Positions 26,964 through 35,216 of a DNA stretch of 64,000 nucleotides are shown here, in pieces. Made by a program: the position numbers and the translations under genes. The DNA lies in contig NZ_CP036200.1 of assembly GCF_004295345.1 (NCBI RefSeq), positions 2,820,001 through 2,884,000 on the forward strand. The letters run 5' to 3'. Source of the stretch: Shewanella maritima. Lineage in GTDB: Bacteria; Pseudomonadota; Gammaproteobacteria; Enterobacterales; Shewanellaceae. The stretch's first letter is position 1; each line of letters begins with the position of its first letter. The notes beneath the pieces were generated by a model. That model had not been told where the DNA came from and did no database searches. It worked only from the letters and a program-made list of their open reading frames with translations.

Positions 26964-29492
26964 TTAAGCTTTCGCAACCTGTGCGCGGTTGGTGTGTTGA
27001 GGGTTACCTTTAACAACAGGGGTTGGGGCGTATTTGGTCAAGGTGTTAATACAGCCACCAATGTCTATCACATGGCCTGATGGACCTACTCGGCCATCAG
27101 GGTCTGGAGTGTACCAGCCACCTTGCCCTAACATGGCAACGCCTGGTGTTACACGTGATGTGATGCGCACTGGAAGTTCCACTGTGCCGCGATCGTTGTA
27201 CAGGTGGATTAGCTCGCCTTGATTTAGCCCGCGAGCATTAGCATCAACCGGGTTCATCCAAACTGCATCTTCAACGGCTTCACGTAACCAAGGCACATTG
27301 TGATAGCTTGAGTGAGTGCGACCTTTAGTATGGAAGCCACATAGTTGCAGCGGGTAAGATTTAGCGCTTTCGTTGTCTTCAAAACCTTCAGCAGTGACAA
27401 CGTATTTAGGTAGTGGCGAAATCGTTTCCCCCTCTTTGATTGTCCAGGTACCCGCTTTGTAGGCATTAGACAGTGAGTAGATCTCGATTTTACCTGTGAC
27501 GGTCGGACGAGGATTTGCTACTGGGTCAGCAACAAAGCCTTGCAGCGCAACATTTGACGTTGGTGCATACTTTCTAAAGACACCGACCTCTTGCGCTTCG
27601 CTGTAGGTTGCAGGCATTGAGATATCAGAGTTCGCCGCTTTGGTTTCATCATAGATTTTCTCACACCATTCACGCCCTGTGCGACCTTCAGTATATTCAC
27701 CACCTTTACCCATCTTCTCAGCAATGCCGGCGCAGATGTCGTACATTGACTTAGAATCACCCACTGGCGTTAGCGAGGTACTCATCATCGTGGCATATGC
27801 CATTTGGCCTGATGCATAGCTGTCGTTAGCGACGTCCTCTGACTCCAGCCAAGTGGTGTCAGGCAGTAAGATATCTGCAAATTTTGCTGATGGTGTCATC
27901 CAGCAGTCAGTAACAATGATCATTTCGCACATAGTGTCATCTTGTAAGATGGCAGCAGTGCCGTTGCTGTCTGAGTGCTGGTTAATAAGCGCATTACCAG
28001 ATGCGTTGATAATAACTTTGATATTGCTATTTAGCTTGGCTTCGTTGTTGTCGGCTAACTCATTAGTGCCACTGGTTGCAAAGCGCACACCGTCAGTCGT
28101 GCCTGTAAACTCTTCGCCGCGCACAATCGCGTCACTCCAAGAGAAAACAGGAATCGTTACATCAACTGGGTTACTACCGGCTGACATACCACTAATTGGG
28201 AATGAGTAGCTGCTATTCATGGCGCCAGTATTCACTCCTGCGGTACCAATTTTGCCTGTCATGATTGCTAGCATGTACGCGGCGCGAGTGTTTTGGTCAC
28301 CGTTGGAGTGACGACTTACACCGCCACCTACGATAATGTAAGGTGCCTTCGCTGCCATGATTTTATCAGCAAGTTCGCGAATATCGTCTGCGGTAATACC
28401 ACAGATTGACTCTGCCCACTCTGGTGTGCGTGCACCTTGAGTTTGGTATTTACCTAAACCTAGGATGTAGTCGTGGTAGTTATCAGTTACGTCGATATGG
28501 GCAGCATGACGGTCGCCTTTTGCTTCTAAGTCGGCTTTGGTTGCTTCAAGAGATGCTTGGTCATAACCGACACAGTATTTATCAAGGAACGACTTAGCAT
28601 TGGTATCAACCCAGCCTGAATTGATCATTTGATAAATAATGGCTTCAATAATTGCCGCATCTGTACCAGGACGAATAGCAAGCCATTTGTTTTCATTACC
28701 GCGCATAGAGTCAGTGTACTTAGGGTCAATCATGTACACTTCAATGTTATTGGTGTTGGCTTCAAGTGCTTTGATGAAATCGTAGCCTTCGCCCGAACCA
28801 GATTGGCGAATTTCATTTGGGTTGTAGCCAAAACCAACGAAGAGGTCGCTGTTTTCGATTTCAGACAGGCTAGAACCACCGATTGAGTCCCACTGATCGC
28901 CATAGGTCGCCATACAGGCTGAATATACCTGTGCCCAAGAGTAATCCCAGTGGTGATTTAAGAAGCCACCATTAAGGTTTAGCAGGCGACCCCAAGTCGC
29001 TGTGTTTGACGCAAAGCCGTAGTATGCGCCAGTACCATAGTTAAAGTAGATAGACTCATTACCGTACTCTTGCGCAACAGACTGAAGTTTAGCTGCAATT
29101 TCTGAGTAAGCTTGGTCCCACGTAATAGGCACAAATTTGCCTTCGCCACGTTTACCCACGCGTTTCATCGGTGTGGTTAAGCGATCTGGTGCATAAGTGC
29201 GTTGTTTAAGTGAACGGCCACGAGCACAAGCACGGATTTGATGGTTGACACCATACTCGTCGGTGGTCTCGTGATCTGTCTCAATACGTGTGATCACCCC
29301 ATCACGGCTAAACACTTTAATTGGGCAGTTTGAGCCACAGTTAACTAGACATGCAGACCAGTTGATGACTTCATCTGCAACTGGCGGCTCTGGTGGATTA
29401 ACATTAGCTTCATCAGAGCTCGTTTTACATCCGACCACAGTAGCAGCACAGCTTAGTGCAGCACTGGCTTTTAAAAAACTTCTGCGTTCCAT
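26964..29492 (-). CDS. dmsA: DMSO reductase catalytic molybdopterin subunit DmsA, cluster 1
   Basis: Encodes 842 residues of the DMSO-reductase family (bis-MGD molybdenum enzymes). The signal MERRSFLKASAALSC holds the Tat motif RRxFLK, and a lipobox VVGC places a lipidation cysteine at residue 22. An N-terminal 4Fe-4S motif follows: CLVNCGSNCPIKV ... ACARGRS, then the family segment DRLTTPMKRVGKRGEGKFVPITWDQA. Later motifs include DTTWLESEDVAND and HSSYHNVPWLREAV, typical of DmsA. Substrate is probably DMSO or a related S- or N-oxide; not proven by sequence. GGAGGAG precedes the ATG. Divergent overall from the cluster 2 copy. Confidence 0.93.
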   Translation of the reverse strand: MERRSFLKASAALSCAATVVGCKTSSDEANVNPPEPPVADEVINWSACLVNCGSNCPIKVFSRDGVITRIETDHETTDEYGVNHQIRACARGRSLKQRTYAPDRLTTPMKRVGKRGEGKFVPITWDQAYSEIAAKLQSVAQEYGNESIYFNYGTGAYYGFASNTATWGRLLNLNGGFLNHHWDYSWAQVYSACMATYGDQWDSIGGSSLSEIENSDLFVGFGYNPNEIRQSGSGEGYDFIKALEANTNNIEVYMIDPKYTDSMRGNENKWLAIRPGTDAAIIEAIIYQMINSGWVDTNAKSFLDKYCVGYDQASLEATKADLEAKGDRHAAHIDVTDNYHDYILGLGKYQTQGARTPEWAESICGITADDIRELADKIMAAKAPYIIVGGGVSRHSNGDQNTRAAYMLAIMTGKIGTAGVNTGAMNSSYSFPISGMSAGSNPVDVTIPVFSWSDAIVRGEEFTGTTDGVRFATSGTNELADNNEAKLNSNIKVIINASGNALINQHSDSNGTAAILQDDTMCEMIIVTDCWMTPSAKFADILLPDTTWLESEDVANDSYASGQMAYATMMSTSLTPVGDSKSMYDICAGIAEKMGKGGEYTEGRTGREWCEKIYDETKAANSDISMPATYSEAQEVGVFRKYAPTSNVALQGFVADPVANPRPTVTGKIEIYSLSNAYKAGTWTIKEGETISPLPKYVVTAEGFEDNESAKSYPLQLCGFHTKGRTHSSYHNVPWLREAVEDAVWMNPVDANARGLNQGELIHLYNDRGTVELPVRITSRVTPGVAMLGQGGWYTPDPDGRVGPSGHVIDIGGCINTLTKYAPTPVVKGNPQHTNRAQVAKA

Positions 29493-29524
29493 AATCTTCT
29501 CCTCCGGGAATAAATCGATGCGTA

Positions 29525-31522
29525 TTAGTGCAACTTGTAGGTAAACGACAGCATCACTTGGTGCGCGTTGTAGTTATGGTTGATATCGCCCAAGGTGATC
29601 ATCCCTGGGATGTCATTAACCCCTACGGTTGCTGCATCGGTATCGAAATAGCGTTCATAGCGGTAAGTGAGTTTCAACGCCATTTGCTCATCAATGGCAT
29701 AGTTGGCATAAGCACTGGCACTATGACGATATGAGTAGTAATCGCCATAAAGCACGCCTGTGTCGCTGCCAATAGGGTAGGTATCGCTAATTGAGTTACT
29801 GAAGTTGTAATCAAGCCCTAGGCTGAGCTTGTCCTGCATAAGGCCGGCATAGTTAAGTCCAGCACCCAGGTTGATAAATTGGTCTTCTACATCTGCTTGC
29901 CAGTCGGCACTGCCATAGCTTTGGCTACCGGCCTGGTTTGAGTTAATCCACTGCTGGCCACCAAAACCGTAACCGCTTAGGTTCTTACTGAATTGCAGAT
30001 TGACGTTGAGGTCATAGCCATAGTCTTGCGCTTCAGTTAAGCCGATTTGGGTGTTGTGGTAATCGTCATTGGCATAACGGGTGGTTAAGTCGACACTTAT
30101 CCAGTTGTTAGGCGTGTGATTAATGGTTAACTCGACTGCATTGCGTTTGCGGTCAGCAAGGTAGTATTTGCGTAGCAGGGCATTATTTTCAGATGAGGTG
30201 TCTTTGCTTGCCTCATACTCACTGCCGCTGCGGTTAGCGTGCTCACCTTTGATGCTGACATTGAACTTGTCAAAGGCACGAACGTTCAGCTTCATCCATA
30301 GACTGTCGTCATGGGTTTGCTCACGGTCGCTAAAGGTGCGCTCGACTTCTTTACGGTCGTAACCGGCTTGCAAACGGTAGCCGCTAGCAATGCGGTAGCT
30401 AGCGTTTAACTTGTAGGTATGACGGGTAATGTCTTGTGGCTTATTCTGCCTAAAGGTGCCCGTCACACTGTTGTAGTTGTACTGGGTAAACTCAGCGGTT
30501 GAGCTTTGGTTGTCACGGTCGCTGTAGGCAAAGCTTGCCCCAAGGCGCAGACGATTAGTGAGCATCGAGCTGATAGCAAAGCGGCCATCAAGGGTATCAA
30601 CCTGGCCATCCCAGCTTTGTAGTGGGCTACCAGAGACATTCACTAAGTCTTCATCTTGAATCATGCGCCCCGTGGCGACACGGCCACTCATGACGGTGCG
30701 GTTAAGCTGGTACTGACCCGACAGTGACACCTGATGGGCTTGATTGTCAGGGGTTGCGGCTTGCACATCGTAAAGGTGTGGCAAGCTGATGTGGTTCATT
30801 TTGTTCTCATAGTAGCTGCCTTGATAAGCCAGCTCCGTTAACCAGTTATCGCCCGAGACGTTAATGCCAGCATCTAATTGCTTAGTGCGCGCATCAATCG
30901 GCAAGCCAAAGTTGATTGGGTTAGGGGCAACCAGTGAGCTTGATTGGTGACCGGTTTTATCTTCCTGGCTGTAACCGATATAGGCATCAAACAGGTCTTG
31001 TTTTAACTCTACACCTAGGCCGATTTTCTCGCGCTGTTTGGCGAGGTCAAAGACACGCATCGTATCTGATGGCGTCAGCATACCGTTGTTGTGCCAAAAT
31101 GGGCTTTCAACATTACCAGCTTGATAGGTTTTGATGCTGTCGTAGTCAAGATTGACGCTGTACACACCCGACTTACCGGCGCTAAAGCGGGCAAAGCCGT
31201 TATCCATACCTAACTGATGGGCTTGCAGCTTAGCTTGGTAGCCTTCATCGTTTTGGTAACGCACATCACCGCTAACTGCGCCAATGGCGCCATCTTCTGC
31301 TGTGCCGAGGGCATTACCCGCATGGATATCATCCACATTGTTGTAACCTGCGTGCACACTCACTTCACCTGTGTAACCTTGGGCCTGAGTGCAACGCTTA
31401 CACTCATATTTGCCAAAGTTCACCGCGTCAGTATTGGCATTACCCACCGCAAAGTTAGCGGCCATTGCAGGGGTGGCTGCAAAGGTCATGGCTAAGGTAA
31501 TCATGTTTAATTTAAATGACAT
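29525..31522 (-). CDS. dmsF: DmsF, MtrB/PioB-type outer-membrane barrel, cluster 1
   Basis: Encodes 665 residues. The start at 31522 is chosen because GGAGAG lies seven bases in front, and it gives a clean signal peptide (MSFKLNMITLAMTFAATPAMA). An upstream ATG at 31537 overlaps the dmsE stop (TAATG). The mature protein carries the CxxC motif CKRC at residues 41-44, known in Shewanella MtrB proteins, then a long beta-barrel region ending SFTYKLH. The barrel sheathes the decaheme DmsE and lets electrons cross the outer membrane. About the first 570 residues are identical to the cluster 2 copy; the C-terminal 95 diverge. Confidence 0.92.
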   Translation of the reverse strand: MSFKLNMITLAMTFAATPAMAANFAVGNANTDAVNFGKYECKRCTQAQGYTGEVSVHAGYNNVDDIHAGNALGTAEDGAIGAVSGDVRYQNDEGYQAKLQAHQLGMDNGFARFSAGKSGVYSVNLDYDSIKTYQAGNVESPFWHNNGMLTPSDTMRVFDLAKQREKIGLGVELKQDLFDAYIGYSQEDKTGHQSSSLVAPNPINFGLPIDARTKQLDAGINVSGDNWLTELAYQGSYYENKMNHISLPHLYDVQAATPDNQAHQVSLSGQYQLNRTVMSGRVATGRMIQDEDLVNVSGSPLQSWDGQVDTLDGRFAISSMLTNRLRLGASFAYSDRDNQSSTAEFTQYNYNSVTGTFRQNKPQDITRHTYKLNASYRIASGYRLQAGYDRKEVERTFSDREQTHDDSLWMKLNVRAFDKFNVSIKGEHANRSGSEYEASKDTSSENNALLRKYYLADRKRNAVELTINHTPNNWISVDLTTRYANDDYHNTQIGLTEAQDYGYDLNVNLQFSKNLSGYGFGGQQWINSNQAGSQSYGSADWQADVEDQFINLGAGLNYAGLMQDKLSLGLDYNFSNSISDTYPIGSDTGVLYGDYYSYRHSASAYANYAIDEQMALKLTYRYERYFDTDAATVGVNDIPGMITLGDINHNYNAHQVMLSFTYKLH

Positions 31523-32362
31523 TCTCTTGCTCTCCATTAGCGTTGCAGCAGGCTGCCAGATGGGTGGTTAGAGCCATGGATTTGGCTGTGGCAGTTCAAG
31601 CAGCTCTTAGCGCCGCCAAATGCATCCATACCTGGCTCAGGTACCACGCGAGAAGCGTGACCGTCTGGCGCGTGACATTGCTGACATAACTGAGGTGCAC
31701 GGTTATCAAGCATGTTGTCGTTGACGCTGCCGTGTGGGTTATGACATGAGACGCAGTTTTCAGTCACTGGCGCATGCTCCCATAGGAATGGGCCACGTTT
31801 TTCAGCGTGACAGCTGTAACAGGTGTCATTAACCGTTGGTTGCATCAAGGCGCTTTCGTTCATTGAGCCGTGCGGAGCATGACAATCAACACAGGTCATC
31901 TGGTCCCACTTCATTGGGTGTGATGAGCGTTTGTTCATGTCGGCTTTTTCTTTGGTGTGACATGAGGTGCAGGTGTCATTGACGCTGAGTTTATCTAGCG
32001 CAGGGTCGTTGGCAGCATGAACCACATGGCAATCAGCACAGGCAATCTCTTCAAGATTGTGGGTACTGGTATGCCAAGCCATTTGTTTCGGGTCGTTGTG
32101 ACAGCCCTGACATACGCTGTTTTGTGCACTGGCGCTCAGCTTGCTGTCTTTACCAAAGCTAATCATCGGCTCTTTACCGCCACGATTATGCTTACCTTGT
32201 GGGCCGTGGCAGGCTTCACACTGCAACCCCGCCATAGGCGATTTGCTGTTATTGATTTGGCCGTGGACACCATCAAAGATGGCGGTCACTGTGTCGTTTT
32301 TCTTGTGACACATGAGGCAGGAGTCTGCCCCTTAGAGGAATATTTACCTTCGCTGAACTTTT
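29817..32362. repeat. Long direct repeat, copy 1 (dmsE/dmsF of cluster 1)
   Basis: This 2546-base tract matches 38058-40604 with a constant offset of 8241 bases. Everywhere I compared the two they were identical, including synonymous positions. The only difference seen is one missing T around 32332-32333 (TT here, TTT at 40573-40575). Both boundaries are abrupt: inside dmsF near 29817 and inside the 5' part of dmsE near 32362. Recent gene conversion or unequal exchange between the clusters is the simplest reading. Confidence 0.9.
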
Positions 32363-32483
32363 GTTCGAGCTTAGTTTCAAGTTGCTCGCTTGTTAAATTT
32401 TGCCAAGGAGTGGCTAGGGTGTGGCTACTCCAAAAACAAAATATGGCGAGCGTTGCTATAACAAGATGACTGCGTGCGTCCAT
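31537..32483 (-). pseudogene. dmsE: DmsE decaheme cytochrome c, cluster 1, frameshifted
   Basis: Compared with the intact copy at 39778-40725 (948 bases), this copy has 947: one base is missing in the T-run at 32332-32333, so AAA-GGG-GCA becomes AAG-GGG-CAG on the coding strand. Translation from the ATG at 32483 gives a signal peptide and about 52 correct residues (TPWQNLTSEQLE...), then CVTRKTTQ and a stop. The remaining 258-codon frame from 32313 encodes nine complete CxxCH haem sites plus half of the first, but has no signal peptide. A -1 slip on the GGGG would restore the exact protein, so low-level product is possible. Sequencing error is also possible. Confidence 0.88.
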
Positions 32484-32676
32484 AGCATTTTCTACCTTGG
32501 TATTGGTTAATAATTGTTTGCGTTATTGAACTATTTACATTGTATGTATGTTATTTAAAACGTCATGCTGATTCGTTTGCTTAAAAAAGCATTAATTGAA
32601 GTCGATCACAAATGGCTTGGATTTACATATCAAAATAAACACAGATCTTCTTATAGTTGTTGGTGGGAGGAGAAAT
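32484..32676. other. Divergent promoter region dmsE(1) / AraC-type regulator
   Basis: A/T-rich 193-base region between two divergent starts. It includes a CRP-like half-palindrome at 32595-32610. No other gene fits. Confidence 0.4.
32595..32610. promoter_or_regulatory. CRP-like site between dmsE(1) and the AraC-type gene
   Basis: ATTGA-6-TCACA matches the TGTGA-6-TCACA consensus at 8 of 10 positions. It overlaps an FNR-like half (TTGAAGTCGATCAC). CRP is known to drive anaerobic respiration genes in Shewanella; binding here is inferred. Confidence 0.4.
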
Positions 32677-32994
32677 ATGATTAAGTTTCAGGTTAGGCCA
32701 GCACTAACAACAAAAAGTATGTTGGATTTTTGTCAGGCTAAAGGTATTTCTGTGCCTGATGAATATGCCGTTTTTAAAGGTTTGCTTGATTTTGATTTAA
32801 CAAATGCAAGTTCGCCAATTAGGTTGTTAGAGTATTTATCTCAACATGAAGATGTAGATGCGTTATTTATTGAACAGCTGTTTTGTTATTCAGCTGGTCA
32901 GTGGCTAATTCATATGGAGCCTATATTGTCGCAGTCGTGTGATAAGTCGATAGCGAATCAAATTTATGACTTCTTTATTAACATGGTGGGGTGA
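32677..32994 (+). CDS. AraC-family regulator, N-terminal part (probable frameshifted half)
   Basis: Encodes 105 residues starting at ATG 32677, which is preceded by GGGAGGAG. The sequence resembles the N-terminal half of the arabinose-binding-type domain found in AraC-family regulators. The frame ends with ATG-GTG-GGG-TGA, overlapping the next frame by four bases. Adding one G to the GGGG run at 32988-32991 would fuse the two frames into a 308-residue protein, the normal size for such regulators. It is A/T-rich compared with the dms genes on either side, suggesting separate acquisition. Alternatively, the GTGA overlap could be genuine coupling of two proteins. Confidence 0.6.
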   Translation: MIKFQVRPALTTKSMLDFCQAKGISVPDEYAVFKGLLDFDLTNASSPIRLLEYLSQHEDVDALFIEQLFCYSAGQWLIHMEPILSQSCDKSIANQIYDFFINMVG

Positions 32995-33602
32995 GAACTA
33001 ACCTAGATTGGCGTCTGCAAGAAGATGAAAATCAGCTTAGGTTTATTGTTAATCCTGCATATGGATCGGTTTACGAAGAGTTGGTTTTGTATCATTTCTT
33101 TGCTGCTTTGCTAGCTAGGATTGATGTTAGTTATGATGAAGTAGAAATAAAGTTTGCTAAGGATATAGCTAGTTACAGTCAGTATAATTTGTTGCCTTAT
33201 TGTAATTTTGATAATGGCAGGTTTGAGTTGGTTGTGGCTAAAGAGTCTGCAGGTAAAATGATTAATCCATTATTTTTAAATAGAATTATGTCGGATTATG
33301 ACTTAATTATTGCCGCGTGTAATATGATTCCTGTATCTGAATTAAATGTGACTTCTTTATCTTTTATTTTAAGTATGTCAAAGCGAACATTGACAAAATA
33401 TTGTGAAGAGATGGGTATTTCTCTGAAAACGCTGATTAATCATGTTAAGTATAAGCGGGCGAGAAGGTTGTTAGTGATCAATGACGGCAATGTTAAAGCC
33501 ACTGCTTGTGATTGTGGATATACCGACCAAGGCAGAATAAGTAAAATATTTAGCCAGATATCAGGCCAATCGCCAAGTGAATATTATAAAGAACAGCAAT
33601 AA
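32991..33602 (+). CDS. AraC-family regulator, C-terminal DNA-binding part
   Basis: Encodes 203 residues from GTG 32991. The first half (LDWRLQEDENQLRF ... VELVVAKESA) continues the sensory domain of the preceding frame. The last 85 residues are a classic AraC double helix-turn-helix: LSMSKRTLTKYCEEMGISLKTLINHVKYKRARRLL, then VKATACDCGYTDQGRISKIFSQISGQSPSEYY. It lies between the two dms clusters, divergent from cluster 1 and convergent with cluster 2, so it is a candidate local regulator. Whether the split protein is functional is unknown; the DNA-binding half has no obvious ribosome-binding site apart from the upstream overlap. Confidence 0.8.
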   Translation: MRTNLDWRLQEDENQLRFIVNPAYGSVYEELVLYHFFAALLARIDVSYDEVEIKFAKDIASYSQYNLLPYCNFDNGRFELVVAKESAGKMINPLFLNRIMSDYDLIIAACNMIPVSELNVTSLSFILSMSKRTLTKYCEEMGISLKTLINHVKYKRARRLLVINDGNVKATACDCGYTDQGRISKIFSQISGQSPSEYYKEQQ

Positions 33603-33686
33603 TTCTCATTTAAATGAACTGCTGGTTGTATAAAGATAAATTTAACGCATCGATTTAGGGCTAATAACTCCCCATATTTGACTTGC

Positions 33687-33777
33687 TGAGCTAATTCAGT
33701 ATCGCGATGGATAAAACATTGCAACTGTAAGAAAAGTCTACATTTCTATTGCTGCTTAGTGGACTGAATTAGACTCA
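33687..33777. repeat. Spaced inverted repeat between the regulator and dms cluster 2
   Basis: TGAGCTAATTCAGT (33687-33700) pairs with ACTGAATTAG-A-CTCA (33763-33777), 14 bp with one bulged base, 62 bases apart. It could end transcription of both convergent genes or be a remnant of an inserted element. Confidence 0.35.
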
Positions 33778-33801
33778 TAACTGGATGCTGGTAATTATAG
33801 G

Positions 33802-34488
33802 TTAGCGAAATAGACGTTGGCTAACAGGCACCACGTTTAGGGCGCTTGCTAGCACTTGTTCAAAGTCTGTAGCTAACATAGCGATGGCGCGATAAAAGTC
33901 GGTTTGCGCATGTTGCTGGGCAAGCTCGTGGCAACGACCCGACCAGGTAAGCAGATGCTGTTGCAGTAAAATGCACAAGGTGCGCTCAGCTGCATGACTG
34001 TCGTTTTCGCTGTCATTTTCACTGCCGCTTTGTGTCTGTGGCGTCAATAACACCTCAAGTAGTTGATCAATCACGGCATAGAATAATGCGATATGATCAA
34101 CAGGTTGCTGGTGCTTCAACTCGAAACTCACGCCTTGCTGCTTGTAAAAATCCATCAGCTTAATGGTGGAGTCGTCGTTTAAAATACCTTGCTCACCTAA
34201 ATACACTGAGCCCCATGGCATGGCTTTAGGTTCACCAGGCCCAAAATACAACTGACCATAGTCGAGCTTAGTTTGGTTAAGTTGCTCAGGCGTCCAACTT
34301 GCCAAGTATGCTTCTAGCAATAGTTTTCCGGTTTTGTTGTGCTGGTTGCTCGTTAAATCAGGCCATTGCTGGGCGATTTGATGTTCGATTAAATACTCAA
34401 TACTTTCTTGAGTTGGGTAGTCGATTAGCAGGTTATGCAGTAAACGGGAGATTGCTTGGAGTTCGAGTAAGGTTTGTTGGTTGCTCAT
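33802..34488 (-). CDS. dmsG: TorD/DmsD-family molybdoenzyme chaperone, cluster 2
   Basis: Encodes 228 residues with the TorD-family core LDYGQLYFGPGEPKAMPWGSVYLGE and QPVDHIALFYAVIDQL. It would protect and proofread DmsA of cluster 2 before Tat export. The gene ends cluster 2; unlike cluster 1 there is no extra ferredoxin and no DmsH-like gene. It is separated from dmsB by a terminator-like hairpin, so its expression may be lower than that of dmsAB. An Asn/Ser/Glu/Asp insertion (SGSENDSENDSH, near residue 153) distinguishes it from the cluster 1 copy. Confidence 0.88.
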   Translation of the reverse strand: MSNQQTLLELQAISRLLHNLLIDYPTQESIEYLIEHQIAQQWPDLTSNQHNKTGKLLLEAYLASWTPEQLNQTKLDYGQLYFGPGEPKAMPWGSVYLGEQGILNDDSTIKLMDFYKQQGVSFELKHQQPVDHIALFYAVIDQLLEVLLTPQTQSGSENDSENDSHAAERTLCILLQQHLLTWSGRCHELAQQHAQTDFYRAIAMLATDFEQVLASALNVVPVSQRLFR

Positions 34489-34500
34489 GATGCACCTTTA

Positions 34501-34528
34501 AAAACGTGGCGCCTCAGGCGAGGCGCCA
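34501..34528 (-). terminator. Terminator-like hairpin between dmsB and dmsG, cluster 2
   Basis: TGGCGCCTC (34507-34515) / GAGGCGCCA (34520-34528), a 9-bp GC-rich stem with a 4-base loop. On the minus strand CG then TTTTT follows. It starts 9 bases after the dmsB stop. Probably a partial terminator limiting dmsG expression. Confidence 0.7.
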
Positions 34529-34536
34529 TAGTTGCT

Positions 34537-35205
34537 TTACACTTCAGCGAAGTTTAGTACTTGGCCTTGGCGTCCAGAGTTTTTATTTGCTTTCACAATC
34601 AGGTTCGGTGATGTGATGCTCTCTGGCGGAAGCGGCGCAGCGTGGTTGTCACCGACTCCGTATTTTGCTTCAAGCTCTTCGCGAGTACCAAAGTCGATAG
34701 CGCGCATTGGGCAAGATTCAACACAGATAGGCTGCTTGCCTTCTTGTAGACGGTCAAAACAACCGTCACACTTGGTCATTACCTTGCGCTCAGTATCGAG
34801 CTGTGGCGCATCGTATGGGCACGCTTTAGCGCAGCTGCTACAGCCTACACATAACTCAGTGGCTACGTGCACTAGGCCATCTTCGCGACGTTTGTGCATT
34901 GCGCCTGTAGGGCATGCTTTGACACACACAGGCTCGCTACAGTGGTTACAACCAATTGAGGTGTAGTGGGTAAATACGTCTTGCTCAAACGTACCAGTAT
35001 TTGGGTCTACGCTCCAAACACCGCCGCCATATTCGTACACACGACGCCAGTTAACGCCATTAAGTGCAGGAACGCCTTGCTCTTTTGGGTTGTTGCCTTT
35101 GCGAACGATGTCGCCTTGGCGATCTTTACAAGATACGTGACACGCTTTGCAACCAGTACATTTAGTGGTGTCAACATAGAAACAGTATTGTTTATTTTCG
35201 CTCAT
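34537..35205 (-). CDS. dmsB: DMSO reductase iron-sulfur subunit DmsB, cluster 2
   Basis: Encodes 222 residues with four 4Fe-4S sets: CTGCKACHVSC, CNHCSEPVCVKAC, CVGCSSCAKAC and CDGCFDRL ... CVESC. The longer N-terminal region (RQGDIVRKGNNPKEQGVPALNG) accounts for the extra length over the cluster 1 copy. Start at 35205 is chosen because GGAG lies seven bases upstream; a start at 35217 would overlap the dmsA stop. It transfers electrons to DmsA on the cell surface. Confidence 0.93.
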   Translation of the reverse strand: MSENKQYCFYVDTTKCTGCKACHVSCKDRQGDIVRKGNNPKEQGVPALNGVNWRRVYEYGGGVWSVDPNTGTFEQDVFTHYTSIGCNHCSEPVCVKACPTGAMHKRREDGLVHVATELCVGCSSCAKACPYDAPQLDTERKVMTKCDGCFDRLQEGKQPICVESCPMRAIDFGTREELEAKYGVGDNHAAPLPPESITSPNLIVKANKNSGRQGQVLNFAEV

Positions 35206-35216
35206 AGTGGACTCCA

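Noticed and set aside
31537..32313. Stand-alone nine-haem cytochrome starting at MCHKKN
   Set aside because: It lacks a signal peptide, which c-type haem attachment requires, and is explained by the single-base deletion in dmsE.
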